Positions 6,677 through 14,293 of a stretch of 45,564 bases of DNA are shown here, one piece after another; position 1 is the first letter of the stretch; every line of letters begins with the position of its first letter. The translations under genes were made by a program, and so were the position numbers. The DNA is from a virus, in IMG/VR virus record IMGVR_UViG_3300037092_000018, positions 1 to 45,564 of that record; one strand, written 5' to 3'. The notes below the pieces were generated by a model that was not told the origin of the DNA, did not search any database, and saw only the letters and a list, made by a program, of their open reading frames with translations.

Positions 6677-6746
6677 CGAAGCCCTAGCAGCGATGTGGCG
6701 CATGGTTGCGGCTATTCAGGCGAAGCTCAAGGAGAAGACACTGTGA
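6669..6746 (+). CDS. Tiny amphipathic peptide, 25 aa
   Basis: ATG 6669 overlaps the preceding gene; product MSNEALAAMWRMVAAIQAKL plus KEKTL, one amphipathic helix. Its TGA is shared with the GTG start of the next gene (GTGA). No clear independent ribosome-binding site, so it may only couple translation. Confidence 0.4.
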   Translation: MSNEALAAMWRMVAAIQAKLKEKTL

Positions 6747-7048
6747 GAGTCGAGAGAAATCCGTACAAGAAGCGGCAGGTCTGGACGGCCGCTGATGTCG
6801 AGCGCGTCAAGGAACTGTCCAGCCAATCGCCCGCGCTGTCGAACCTGGCCATCGCGCTGGAGATGAAGCGCAGCGAGCGGTCGATCTCAGAGATGCGCTA
6901 CAAGCTCGGGCTCGCGCTGGTCACGGTGCGCGGCAAGGGCGCGGCGAAGCGTGTCTGCCGGAACCGTGAAAAGGAGCGGAGCCGGCCTGTTGAGAGCGCG
7001 GCGTTTGTCGAGCGGCTGATGGCGGCCGCGGAAAGGGTAAAAGCATGA
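6743..7048 (+). CDS. SANT/Myb or GcrA-like DNA-binding protein, 101 aa
   Basis: GTG 6743 has GGAG 8 bases upstream and overlaps the previous stop. Residues 10-60 read as a three-helix SANT/Myb-like or GcrA-like domain: QVWTAADVERVKEL, then SNLAIALEMKRSERSISEMRYKLGL, with the conserved Trp, the acidic second helix and the Arg-rich recognition helix. The C-terminal 40 residues are basic. GcrA-type proteins control transcription in alphaproteobacteria in a methylation-dependent way. With two methyltransferases in this phage, a regulatory link is attractive but unproven. It is the last sizeable gene of the early block. Confidence 0.65.
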   Translation: MRVERNPYKKRQVWTAADVERVKELSSQSPALSNLAIALEMKRSERSISEMRYKLGLALVTVRGKGAAKRVCRNREKERSRPVESAAFVERLMAAAERVKA

Positions 7049-7206
7049 GCAATTACGACGACTGGAAACAAGAAACGCCAGAAGAAGAAGATTATCGCAT
7101 CGGCCCTTTAGGACGAAAACGCCGAGCCCGCGCCGAGTGGGAAGAAGAGCACGCCGATTATCTTCTGGAAAACAAACGCGAAAACGAACGCATGGAGGAT
7201 GATTGA
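7045..7206 (+). CDS. Hypothetical highly charged protein, 53 aa
   Basis: ATGA overlap with the preceding stop; GGAAAGGG lies upstream. Begins MSNYDDWKQETPEEEDYR, with a central basic cluster (GRKRRARAEW) and an acidic end. Probably a helical, partly disordered adaptor. Not recognised. Confidence 0.65.
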   Translation: MSNYDDWKQETPEEEDYRIGPLGRKRRARAEWEEEHADYLLENKRENERMEDD

Positions 7207-7379
7207 CAGACTTTGCCGCGATGATGTTTCGCACGCGCAACTTCGGGCAGGAGTCGGCGCACCCCGAGGGCTGGATCAGCAAGGACTGCCGCACCGGCCA
7301 CCACCAGGACTGCAACGCCAAACGGTGCACCTGCTCATGCGGGCATGGGCTGTCGGATGAAGATAAGGCGGAAAGTTGA
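7203..7379 (+). CDS. Hypothetical zinc-binding protein, 58 aa
   Basis: TTG start overlapping the previous stop (TTGA) with GGAGG at 7194-7198; an in-frame ATG at 7221 is the alternative. The C-terminal half contains KDCRTGHHQDCNAKRCTCSC followed by GHG: five Cys plus three His, a plausible zinc knuckle. The stop codon lies inside the -35 of the late promoter, marking the end of the early block. Confidence 0.68.
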   Translation: MTDFAAMMFRTRNFGQESAHPEGWISKDCRTGHHQDCNAKRCTCSCGHGLSDEDKAES

Positions 7380-7404
7380 CTTTCCGCGCAACATCGGCTA
7401 TGAA
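7376..7404 (+). promoter_or_regulatory. Candidate late-operon promoter
   Basis: TTGACT (7376-7381), 17 bases, TATGAA (7399-7404). Six bases after the -10 comes the ATG of the 58-aa gene at 7411, so transcription would start at or within a base or two of the start codon. The early promoter at 40195 has the same 35-17-10-6-ATG spacing. Confidence 0.6.
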
Positions 7405-7410
7405 TAACCC

Positions 7411-7587
7411 ATGCCCTCGCGTAGACAGCACCAAGCAGAGTTCGTGGCCAGAGGTATCTACTACATGAAGCGCGATTTGAAGCTCAAAGCCGACAAGAAG
7501 GCTGCCAAATCCGAAGAGATTGCCCGACTCATAGAAAACCGGCGGAAGCGGCTTGCCGGAACCGTGGTAAACTCAACACAACAATGA
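7411..7587 (+). CDS. Small basic protein at the head of the late operon, 58 aa
   Basis: ATG 7411 lies directly after the candidate promoter and has no Shine-Dalgarno site, so a leaderless transcript is likely. Product: MPSRRQHQAEFVARG..., Lys/Arg-rich with a long helix (LKADKKAAKSEEIARLIENR). The basic charge suggests DNA or RNA binding, perhaps regulation or packaging. An alternative ATG at 7400 in another frame would give only 22 residues. Not recognised. Confidence 0.6.
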   Translation: MPSRRQHQAEFVARGIYYMKRDLKLKADKKAAKSEEIARLIENRRKRLAGTVVNSTQQ

Positions 7588-7637
7588 TCCTCGCCACGAC
7601 AACCCGCGTTTCCAAGTTGGCGAAGAGGGCGGCGTAG
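7584..7637 (+). CDS. 17-codon linker ORF before terminase
   Basis: ATGA overlap with the stop of the 58-aa gene and a TAG directly abutting the terminase ATG. Encodes MILATTTRVSKLAKRAA. It would carry ribosomes from the leaderless first gene to the small terminase. It may be a coupling device more than a protein. Confidence 0.35.
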   Translation: MILATTTRVSKLAKRAA

Positions 7638-8099
7638 ATGGCACAGCGCGGAAGGCCCAGCACCTATTCCGCAATCGTGGCCGATGCGATATGCGATCAA
7701 ATCTCTCTCGGGCGTTCGCTGATCCAGATTGCGTCCGATCCTGATTACCCCTGCGAAACGACGATTTACAAGTGGTTGCGAGATCGTGATGATTTTGCGC
7801 AGAAATACGCGTGCGCGCGAGATATTCAGGCCGAGCATTACGCCAGTGAAATCATAGCTTTAGCGGATACTCCGGTTGAGGCGCGCAAGATTGTCATCAA
7901 GCCCGACGGGAGCGAGGAAATCACCATCGGGGATGCGGTTGACCGAACGCGACTCCAGATCGATGCTCGCAAATGGTACGCGTCCAAGCTGGCGCCGAAG
8001 AAGTACGGCGACAAGATTGGCGTTGAGCACAGCGGTGAGCTGGGAATTGCCCTTGCGTCCCGCATTGCGTCTGCGCGCTCTCGGGCTGGAGAAAAATGA
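7638..8099 (+). CDS. terS: Terminase small subunit, 153 aa
   Basis: Recognises phage DNA and recruits the packaging motor. The N-terminal helix-turn-helix (about 5-50) reads RGRPSTYSAIVADAICDQIS, then KWLRDRDDF; a central helical region contains YACARDIQAEHYASEIIALAD; the C-terminus has RTRLQIDARKWYASKLAPKK and YGDK. These are hallmarks of the Sf6-type small terminase family, as is the length. GAGGGC precedes the start. The stop is coupled to the large subunit (ATGA). Members of this family usually serve headful-packaging phages, consistent with a circularly permuted genome. Confidence 0.9.
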   Translation: MAQRGRPSTYSAIVADAICDQISLGRSLIQIASDPDYPCETTIYKWLRDRDDFAQKYACARDIQAEHYASEIIALADTPVEARKIVIKPDGSEEITIGDAVDRTRLQIDARKWYASKLAPKKYGDKIGVEHSGELGIALASRIASARSRAGEK

Positions 8100-9649
8100 C
8101 GGCCGAGGAGATGCTGCTCACAGATTTGGCCACGTATACGCGCGATCCGCTAGGATTCTGCCTGTATGCGTTCCCCTGGCGCGAGGACGGCGATCTGGTC
8201 GACTCAGACGGCCCACGCAAATGGCAGGCCGATATATTACGAGCAATCAGCAACCATTTGAGCGGCCCGGATCGATATACTCCTCTGCAAATAGCCGTTG
8301 CATCGGGCCATGGCATTGGAAAATCAGCCCTGATCGGCATGATCTGCAATTGGGCCATGAGCACCTGTGATGATTGCCGGATCGTGGTCACGGCCAACAC
8401 AGAGGCGCAGATCGCAACCAAAACCTGGCCGGAGATACTCAAGTGGTTTGGGCGCGCAATCAATGCGCGCTGGTGGTCACAGACCGCCACAAAGATCGGC
8501 AGCCGAGAAAAGGGCCACGAAAACTCATGGCGCATGGACCGCGAGACGTGGAGCGAGAACAATACCGAGGCATTTGCAGGGCTGCACAATGTCGGCAAAC
8601 GCATCGTGGTGATCTACGATGAGGCCAGCTCAATCCCGGCGAAAATATGGGAGGTCACGGAAGGAGCGCTGACCGATGAAAATACAGAGATTATCTGGCT
8701 CGCGTTCGGCAACCCGACACAAAATACAGGACGATTCAAGGAGTGCTTCGGGCTGTACAAACATCGCTGGATGCGTATGCAGATCGATTCGCGCACGGTC
8801 GAGGGAACGAACAAAACACAGATACAGCAATGGATCGAGGACTATGGCGAGGATTCAGATTTTTGCCGCATCCGCATTCGGGGAGAGTTTCCACGAGCCG
8901 GCACGTCGCAGTTTATCCCTGGGGATCTTGTCAATGCTGCCCGCAAGCGCGAGGTGCACAACTATCAGCGGGGCTGGAAGATACTCGCAGTAGACGTGGC
9001 TCGGTTCGGCGATGACCAGACGGTAATAGGGATGCGCCAGGGCTCGAAATATACGACGTTGGAGCGAGTCCGCGGGTTGAGCGTTCCGCAGACAGCAATG
9101 CGTGTCATGGCGGCGATCACCGAGCATGACCCCCGTGGCGTCATCATCGACGGGGATGGCGTCGGTGGCGGCGTAGTGGATTACGTCAACCTTCACCATG
9201 CTAATTGGATAGCTGCACATCCCATGTGCCGCTTCGTGGAATTTCATGGCGGTATGCCAGCAAACGATGGGTTCATGTACTTCAACCGCCGCGCCGAGGT
9301 ATGGGGAGCAGCTAAAGAGTGGCTCAAGGATGCAGACATCCCCGATGATCCCGAAATCGAAACCGATCTGACCGCGCCGGAATACTCGTTCAGCTCGAAA
9401 AACCAGATCCAACTCGAAAAAAAGGACGATATGAAGAAGCGCGGGCTTGCATCTCCTGACAACGGGGATACAATAGCCATGAGCTTCGCCGCTTACACTC
9501 CTGGGAAGTCGCAGGAAGAACGCGATCAGGAGAGAGTGGCGGCTGCACCAGACCAACGTGCAAAGTTCCTGCTTCAGTACCGATTGACGCAGGAGCGGAA
9601 TCAGCGCGAGTCGCGGGCGGAAGAACGACCGCCGGAGAATTGGGAATGA
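8096..9649 (+). CDS. terL: Terminase large subunit, 517 aa
   Basis: ATPase and nuclease of the packaging motor. Walker A is SGHGIGKSA (G-K-S at about 75-77), Walker B is VVIYDEAS (Asp175-Glu176), and a coupling-motif candidate FGNPT lies near 204-208. The RNase H-like nuclease half begins at about 295 with LAVDVARFGDD (Asp near 300) and a second acidic cluster IIDGDGVGGG (Asp near 352); a third candidate lies at SPDNGDTIAMSFA near the C-terminus. Length and motif order are complete. The start overlaps terS; the last codons overlap a 56-aa gene. Confidence 0.95.
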   Translation: MTAEEMLLTDLATYTRDPLGFCLYAFPWREDGDLVDSDGPRKWQADILRAISNHLSGPDRYTPLQIAVASGHGIGKSALIGMICNWAMSTCDDCRIVVTANTEAQIATKTWPEILKWFGRAINARWWSQTATKIGSREKGHENSWRMDRETWSENNTEAFAGLHNVGKRIVVIYDEASSIPAKIWEVTEGALTDENTEIIWLAFGNPTQNTGRFKECFGLYKHRWMRMQIDSRTVEGTNKTQIQQWIEDYGEDSDFCRIRIRGEFPRAGTSQFIPGDLVNAARKREVHNYQRGWKILAVDVARFGDDQTVIGMRQGSKYTTLERVRGLSVPQTAMRVMAAITEHDPRGVIIDGDGVGGGVVDYVNLHHANWIAAHPMCRFVEFHGGMPANDGFMYFNRRAEVWGAAKEWLKDADIPDDPEIETDLTAPEYSFSSKNQIQLEKKDDMKKRGLASPDNGDTIAMSFAAYTPGKSQEERDQERVAAAPDQRAKFLLQYRLTQERNQRESRAEERPPENWE

Positions 9650-9816
9650 CTGAATCGCAGCGCATTACAGCCGAAGATGTGAACGTCGAGAATGCCAAAA
9701 TAGAGGCGATCATGGAAAAATACGCCATGAGCAGTGAGGACCGCATCGCCTTGATGGCCGCGGCGCGCGACTCTTTTGTTTTGGCGGCGGCAAGAGTAAG
9801 GCAGGCTCGGCAATGA
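9646..9816 (+). CDS. Hypothetical protein, 56 aa
   Basis: ATGA overlap with terL and ATGA overlap with the next gene. Product begins MTESQRITAEDVNVENAK and is mostly helical, ending in an Ala/Arg-rich helix. Its first seven residues are the same as those of the next gene, with similar DNA, hinting at a duplicated gene start. Not recognised. Confidence 0.65.
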   Translation: MTESQRITAEDVNVENAKIEAIMEKYAMSSEDRIALMAAARDSFVLAAARVRQARQ

Positions 9817-9998
9817 CTGAAAGCCAGCGCATCGTGCTCCACTGGAAGGCGCATCTCAAGGCTGCGGGCTGGCCAGAGGACGCGATCAGAGAGATCGTGC
9901 ATGGACTGTGCGAGGCTGGTTACCGGGCCTGCATCGAGGAGATTCAGGCGCGCACAGCCAAGACGGACGCGCTTATTGCAAAGGTGGCGACCAATTGA
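9813..9998 (+). CDS. Hypothetical protein, 61 aa
   Basis: Begins MTESQRIVLHWKAHLKAAGW; a short helical protein with two Cys. It starts over the stop of the preceding gene and its own stop overlaps a TTG start. The shared MTESQRI start with the upstream gene is the only notable feature. Function unknown. Confidence 0.7.
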   Translation: MTESQRIVLHWKAHLKAAGWPEDAIREIVHGLCEAGYRACIEEIQARTAKTDALIAKVATN

Positions 9999-10156
9999 CC
10001 ATCGAACTCTCTGAAGATGAGCTGATGACGCTACTCCAGGCAATGTATCACTACCGGGAAGAATACCGGCTCGGCGGCGATGAGTTGGATACGCTTTGCA
10101 AACTGAAAAAGGCTTTGGGCGCGACTGACGAGGAATGCGCAAAGGAGCACGCATGA
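9995..10156 (+). CDS. Hypothetical acidic helical protein, 53 aa
   Basis: TTG start (TTGA overlap) with AAGGTGG upstream. Product MTIELSEDELMTLLQAMYHY... is a Leu/Glu-rich two-helix protein. It lies between terminase and portal, where small accessory genes are common. Not recognised. Confidence 0.62.
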   Translation: MTIELSEDELMTLLQAMYHYREEYRLGGDELDTLCKLKKALGATDEECAKEHA

Positions 10157-10554
10157 CCCTGCGTGAACTCATCATCGACTGGCTCACATCGTCTCGTTAC
10201 GTCAAGTGGCTGGAGACGCAGCACCAGGAGCAGCGCCAGGATTACACCGAGCGCCTGTCCGAAAAAGACTCCCAAATCAAGCATTTGCGCGTCGAACTCG
10301 CCGGCACGAAGCTGGAGTGCGATAGAATGCGTGCAGTGCTGATGCCGTTCGGATCGCCGTCCGGCTCGGCGTATGCGCAGAAGTTCGAGATCACTGCGAC
10401 ACCGCCCGTGGTTCCCGCGTTCGACGGCCCGGATGACTGGCAGGCGGAACTCAACAAGATGTACCAGAAGGAGCAGCGGAATGACGGTCTGCAACCCGAA
10501 TCTACCAGCGGGCAGGAAGATAACCTGCAACCGCTGCAACCGCAAGACAGTTAA
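10153..10554 (+). CDS. Hypothetical coiled-coil protein, 133 aa
   Basis: ATG 10153 with GGAG 6 bases upstream and ATGA overlap. Residues 20-65 form a coiled coil (WLETQHQEQRQDYTERLSEK, then LRVELAGTKLECDRM); the C-terminal half is Pro- then Gln-rich and probably disordered. Its last 74 bases overlap the next gene in another frame. Function unknown. Confidence 0.72.
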   Translation: MTLRELIIDWLTSSRYVKWLETQHQEQRQDYTERLSEKDSQIKHLRVELAGTKLECDRMRAVLMPFGSPSGSAYAQKFEITATPPVVPAFDGPDDWQAELNKMYQKEQRNDGLQPESTSGQEDNLQPLQPQDS

Positions 10555-10657
10555 GGGCGCGGCGCGCGTCATGCGCAAAGTGTTGTTTTTCTTTTGCCCG
10601 AAGTGCTGGCATGATCGTGGTGCCTGCGAGGATTTAATGCGGCGTATAGCCGCGTAG
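10481..10657 (+). CDS. Small zinc-ribbon protein, 58 aa
   Basis: ATG 10481 has AGGAG (10469-10473) at 7 bases. The sequence has ITCNRCNRKT near residues 15-24 and FFCPKCWHD near 38-46, a classic CxxC...CxxC zinc ribbon. The frame lies +1 to the upstream gene and overlaps it by 74 bases, an unusually long overlap here, but the ribosome-binding site and the metal motif support it. Role unknown. Confidence 0.72.
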   Translation: MTVCNPNLPAGRKITCNRCNRKTVKGAARVMRKVLFFFCPKCWHDRGACEDLMRRIAA

Positions 10658-10677
10658 CCAGAAAGTTGAGGCATGTG

Positions 10678-11013
10678 ATGGCGTTTCAGAGCAGCGACGG
10701 GAAGAAGTTCAGCAACCGGCCTCCGATGATGCAGCATAACCGTTCCATGGCGGCCAAGGGCGGCGGCGGTGGCCTGATGGGCCGCAGCGACCCTCTCCAG
10801 CAGCCCGGCCAGGACGGCGGCGGCGAAGAGATTGACGCCAACGATAAGCCGCTCCACACCGAGCATCATCCCGACGGCGGCCACACGACCGTGCACGAGT
10901 CCGGCGCCGAGAAGCATACCACGACCGCTGAGGAACTCGTGGATCACCTGAAGAAGCATCTCCCCGACGAAGAGCAGGAAATCGCCGACGACAGCGAGCC
11001 GGAGTACGAATAA
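10678..11013 (+). CDS. Hypothetical acidic, Gly/His-rich protein, 111 aa
   Basis: ATG 10678 preceded by GAGG (10668-10671); an in-frame TTG at 10666 is the alternative. The protein has a Gly-rich patch (KGGGGGLMGRSD), His/Asp stretches (HTEHHPDGGHTTVHE) and an acidic C-terminus ending DDSEPEYE. It looks largely disordered with one helix (TAEELVDHLKKHL). It lies two genes before the portal. Not recognised. Confidence 0.72.
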   Translation: MAFQSSDGKKFSNRPPMMQHNRSMAAKGGGGGLMGRSDPLQQPGQDGGGEEIDANDKPLHTEHHPDGGHTTVHESGAEKHTTTAEELVDHLKKHLPDEEQEIADDSEPEYE

Positions 11014-11201
11014 TGTACGGCACGAAGAAGGTCAATCTCGGCAAAGGCGGCTCCTTCAACATCAAAGAGGGGGCCATGACTGCTGCGGCCAAGCGCGAAG
11101 GCGTGAGCAATAGCGCCTACGAGCAGGAGCACAAGGGCGACTCCGGCAAGGCAGGCAAGCGCGCGCGCCTGGCGCTGACCATGAAGTCGTGGAAGCACTA
11201 G
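11013..11201 (+). CDS. Hypothetical basic protein, 62 aa
   Basis: TAATG overlap with the preceding stop. Product MYGTKKVNLGKGGSFNIKEG... is Lys/Gly-rich with a helix AMTAAAKREGVSNSAYEQEH. The pattern G-x-F-x-I-K-x-G-A-M-T-A-A-A-K-R-x-G is reminiscent of small phage proteins seen next to portal genes, without assigned function. Confidence 0.7.
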   Translation: MYGTKKVNLGKGGSFNIKEGAMTAAAKREGVSNSAYEQEHKGDSGKAGKRARLALTMKSWKH

Positions 11202-11202
11202 C

Positions 11203-11370
11203 ATGGATTTCGAGCAGCAGAAGCCGATCACGGACGAGTACCGCCGGGGATGGGAGCGCATCTACTTGCAGCAGGAAGCGCGGAAAAGTGACAAACGCGC
11301 GATGCAATCGCCCCCTGCTGGTCGTGGGAGACGCGTGAGAGAAGACGACCAGCAGCTGAAGGACAGATAA
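11203..11370 (+). CDS. Hypothetical charged protein, 55 aa
   Basis: Starts one base after the preceding TAG and ends directly before the portal ATG. Product MDFEQQKPITDEYRRGWERI... is rich in Arg, Lys, Gln and Asp and lacks hydrophobic segments. Tight spacing on both sides supports it as a real gene. Function unknown. Confidence 0.62.
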   Translation: MDFEQQKPITDEYRRGWERIYLQQEARKSDKRAMQSPPAGRGRRVREDDQQLKDR

Positions 11371-13947
11371 ATGCCTGACTCGAACGACAATCGCACCGAT
11401 GCGCCGATGTCAAACAATGATGAATCTGATTTGACAAATGAGGATTTGTACGGAGAGTTCGACCCGGCCAGTCTCCCGCTCGGCACATTCGCGGCGTTCG
11501 ATGTCAGCGACGAACCGCTCTGGACTGACCAGGATGGCGAGCATCAGCTCAACCAGGACCAGAAAAACGCCATCAAAGCGATGGTACAGGCTGCTGCCCA
11601 GGCCGACTCCGTTCCGCATCGCATCGAGATTCAGGGCGCATGGATGCTCGAACTGCTCGACCGAGGCCTACAGCGGATGCGCACGACCACTGGCGGCGGG
11701 TGGGAGGCCTTCTATGGGAGCCGCACGGCGTCGATGGGGATGTACGGCGCGCAACAGTCCGGCGGCTACTACGATACCAACGTCATCGGCGAGAAAAACG
11801 ACACGATCACATCGCTCCTCTCCTGCGAGATTGCCAGTTCGACATTCTACCCGGAGAAGCCGGGCGACCCTGACGATGAGGTGTATGCGCAGCAAGCCAA
11901 CTGCCTGAAGCACTTCATGGCCGAGGAAAACAACTACGGCGAGCTCCAAGCCGAAGTGGCGCGCTACGCTTGCACGGACGAGGCCTCGATTGGCTACACG
12001 CGGCCCGTCGCCGATGCGCAGCGCTGGGGATATGAAGACGAAGCGCCCGACGTGGTTCCCGAAACGGAAGATGGTGAAGACCCCGATGCGAAGAACGCAG
12101 CGCAGTCCAAGCGGCCCAAGATTCGCACGCTCACATCGATTTACGGCAAGCTCTCGCGCAAAGTCCCGCTACTGTCCAAGTCGAAAGCGGATTGGGCCTA
12201 CGCCATGCTGGCGCATGAGATCGATATTTCTCTTTCCAAGGCGAAATGCCCGTGGGTGGCGAAGCAGATCACGGCGGGCGACCTAGGCATTGCCGAACTG
12301 AAGCTCGACCGCCTAGCGCGTCAGTCCGTGCAGATGGCCATGCAAAGCCAATACGCGACCGGCGATAGCCTGATGCGTGACGTGACCGAGACATGTGTCT
12401 GGTTTCGCCCCGCCTTCTATATGGACGATTCCTGCCCCAAGGATCAGCGTTCATGGTTCTGGACGAACTTCCCCAAGGGGATGCTGGCCGCCTACGAGTC
12501 CGGAGTGTTGGCCTGGGCGCGCAATGAATCGATGGACGAGGTTCTGACGGAGTTCCACGCCCGTAGCGGAAACGGCCAGAACCGACGTGCGCTGACCGAG
12601 AGCTTCGCCGGGCCCCAGATGCGCCTAAATGTGCTGGTAGACCTGCGCGATGAGTTCTGCCGCAAGTCCATCACGCGCGTCGGACTCGACTCGGCTGTTT
12701 GGAATGTGGACAAGATGCGCTCGTCCAGTGTTCGCGCTGGCGTCTACGAGCCGTTTCTTATGCCGGCCGGCCAGCGACCCGCCACCGATACCGTCGTGCA
12801 GATTCCAGGCACAAGCGGCACACCCGACCTGACCTCCTTCATCGACTGGATCAGCGGCCCGCTTGCCGAGCAGCTGACGCACGCGCAACAGTCCATGAGC
12901 GGCAGCGGCGACCCGAACGACCCCCAGCAGACCGCGACCGAGTACAACCGCAAGGATAAAAACGCGAAGGCCAGCTTCGGCGAGTGCTGGCGCAACATCC
13001 TGCGCGGATTCGCCAACATCAACACGCAATCTGCCGCATGGAATGCGCGCGTGCAGCCGGAGGGGGCCAAGTTCGATTCCAACTTCCCCGGACTCGGGCG
13101 CGTTACGGCCGAAATCGGCAAGATGAAGTCCGGCGCCGGCGTGGCGCGCGCCGATGGAATGTCCGATTCCCCTGAATCATGGGCAGACCGTCAAGCGGCG
13201 TGGGAAAAGGCCATGAGCGATCCTGACCCGGCTATGGCGTCGATCAAGAGCGACCCGCAGAACATGGCGGCGGCCAAGCGCTTCATGCCGCCCGGTATGG
13301 TTCTCCCCGGCGTCGACGCGGTCGAGAAGCAGCAGGCGGAGTTCGATATTTTGCTCAAGACGGCGCCGATGGACAATCCGCAGTTCGTCAAAATTCAGCA
13401 ACTCGTGCAGCAGGGCGGCGCGGAACTGCAGCAGGCGCAGACTATGGGCGCGCAAGTTGACCCGCAGAAGGCCCAGGCGCTGCAGCAGGGCCAGCAGATG
13501 ATGCAGCAGACGCCGCCAATGATTTCCAGCGTGCCGGTGCGCGGCGACGGCAGCGAGAATGACGCAGTTGAAGCGCTGATTTGCCTCCGCATGATGAACT
13601 CCGCGGAAGGACGGCGGCTGGCTTCGAGCAAGGACCCAGACGACCAATCGCATTTCGGGAACCTGCATCTTCATTGGCAGCAGCACCAGGCCAGCGCGGC
13701 CAAGCTCGCGGCGCAGAATCAGCAGCCTATTCAGCCTAAGACCTCGCTCACGGTCGCAGTTGATAAGCTCGACCCGCAGGCGCAGACCTCGGCGCTGCAA
13801 AAGATGGGCGTTGCGACGACGCCGGAAGCAATTCAGCAACAGAACCAGCTTGCACCGCATGAAGTGACCACAACCGAGCGCGGCGTAGGGCCACTGGGAA
13901 GCGAGATTGAGCGCAAAACAAGCGTTGTAGGGAAATCAATCAGTTAG
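11371..13947 (+). CDS. Portal protein, 858 aa
   Basis: Forms the dodecameric ring through which DNA is packaged and ejected. Assigned from its place between terminase and scaffold/capsid, its large size and its composition, which fit the large portals of short-tailed phages. Residues 60-450 contain the mixed alpha/beta core (AFYGSRTASMG, SLLSCEIASSTFYP, PAFYMDDSCPKDQRSWFW). Residues 515-560 (QQTATEYNRKDKNAKASFGE) resemble the conserved portal segment near the clip. The C-terminal 200 residues are Gln/Ala-rich coiled coil, like the barrel of P22-type portals. AAGGACAG lies upstream. I cannot confirm the family by alignment. Confidence 0.82.
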   Translation: MPDSNDNRTDAPMSNNDESDLTNEDLYGEFDPASLPLGTFAAFDVSDEPLWTDQDGEHQLNQDQKNAIKAMVQAAAQADSVPHRIEIQGAWMLELLDRGLQRMRTTTGGGWEAFYGSRTASMGMYGAQQSGGYYDTNVIGEKNDTITSLLSCEIASSTFYPEKPGDPDDEVYAQQANCLKHFMAEENNYGELQAEVARYACTDEASIGYTRPVADAQRWGYEDEAPDVVPETEDGEDPDAKNAAQSKRPKIRTLTSIYGKLSRKVPLLSKSKADWAYAMLAHEIDISLSKAKCPWVAKQITAGDLGIAELKLDRLARQSVQMAMQSQYATGDSLMRDVTETCVWFRPAFYMDDSCPKDQRSWFWTNFPKGMLAAYESGVLAWARNESMDEVLTEFHARSGNGQNRRALTESFAGPQMRLNVLVDLRDEFCRKSITRVGLDSAVWNVDKMRSSSVRAGVYEPFLMPAGQRPATDTVVQIPGTSGTPDLTSFIDWISGPLAEQLTHAQQSMSGSGDPNDPQQTATEYNRKDKNAKASFGECWRNILRGFANINTQSAAWNARVQPEGAKFDSNFPGLGRVTAEIGKMKSGAGVARADGMSDSPESWADRQAAWEKAMSDPDPAMASIKSDPQNMAAAKRFMPPGMVLPGVDAVEKQQAEFDILLKTAPMDNPQFVKIQQLVQQGGAELQQAQTMGAQVDPQKAQALQQGQQMMQQTPPMISSVPVRGDGSENDAVEALICLRMMNSAEGRRLASSKDPDDQSHFGNLHLHWQQHQASAAKLAAQNQQPIQPKTSLTVAVDKLDPQAQTSALQKMGVATTPEAIQQQNQLAPHEVTTTERGVGPLGSEIERKTSVVGKSIS

Positions 13948-13959
13948 GACGGAGCAAAT

Positions 13960-14280
13960 ATGGAATACCCAAAACGATTCAAAGACTGCGCAGTCGACCT
14001 AAGCAAACTTCTGGAAATAATCGTACTTTCTGAAGGTCTGCGCGTGAAAGATTGGACCAATGGAGAAGGAGAGTATCGCTTCATCACTGCTGATACTCCA
14101 CACTACGACTCTGCATGTTTCCTCACAACGCAGATGTATGCCATTGAGCGCATCAGCGACGGGAAAACCTGCACCTTTGAAGTGACAGGCCTGAAGGATG
14201 GCGAAGAGGTTCCACGGTTGGTGCGCCTGTATGAAGTTGTGCGCACAATCGACAAAGCAATCGCTTCACTTGAACAGTAG
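13960..14280 (+). CDS. Hypothetical protein, 106 aa
   Basis: GGACGGAG (13947-13954) lies 5 bases before the ATG. Product MEYPKRFKDCAVDLSKLLEI..., a mixed alpha/beta protein with a helical C-terminus (LVRLYEVVRTIDKAIASL). It has a lower-GC codon choice than the portal and sits with its neighbour between portal and scaffold, a position often filled by inserted genes. Not recognised. Confidence 0.75.
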   Translation: MEYPKRFKDCAVDLSKLLEIIVLSEGLRVKDWTNGEGEYRFITADTPHYDSACFLTTQMYAIERISDGKTCTFEVTGLKDGEEVPRLVRLYEVVRTIDKAIASLEQ

Positions 14281-14293
14281 GACGGAGGACGAA

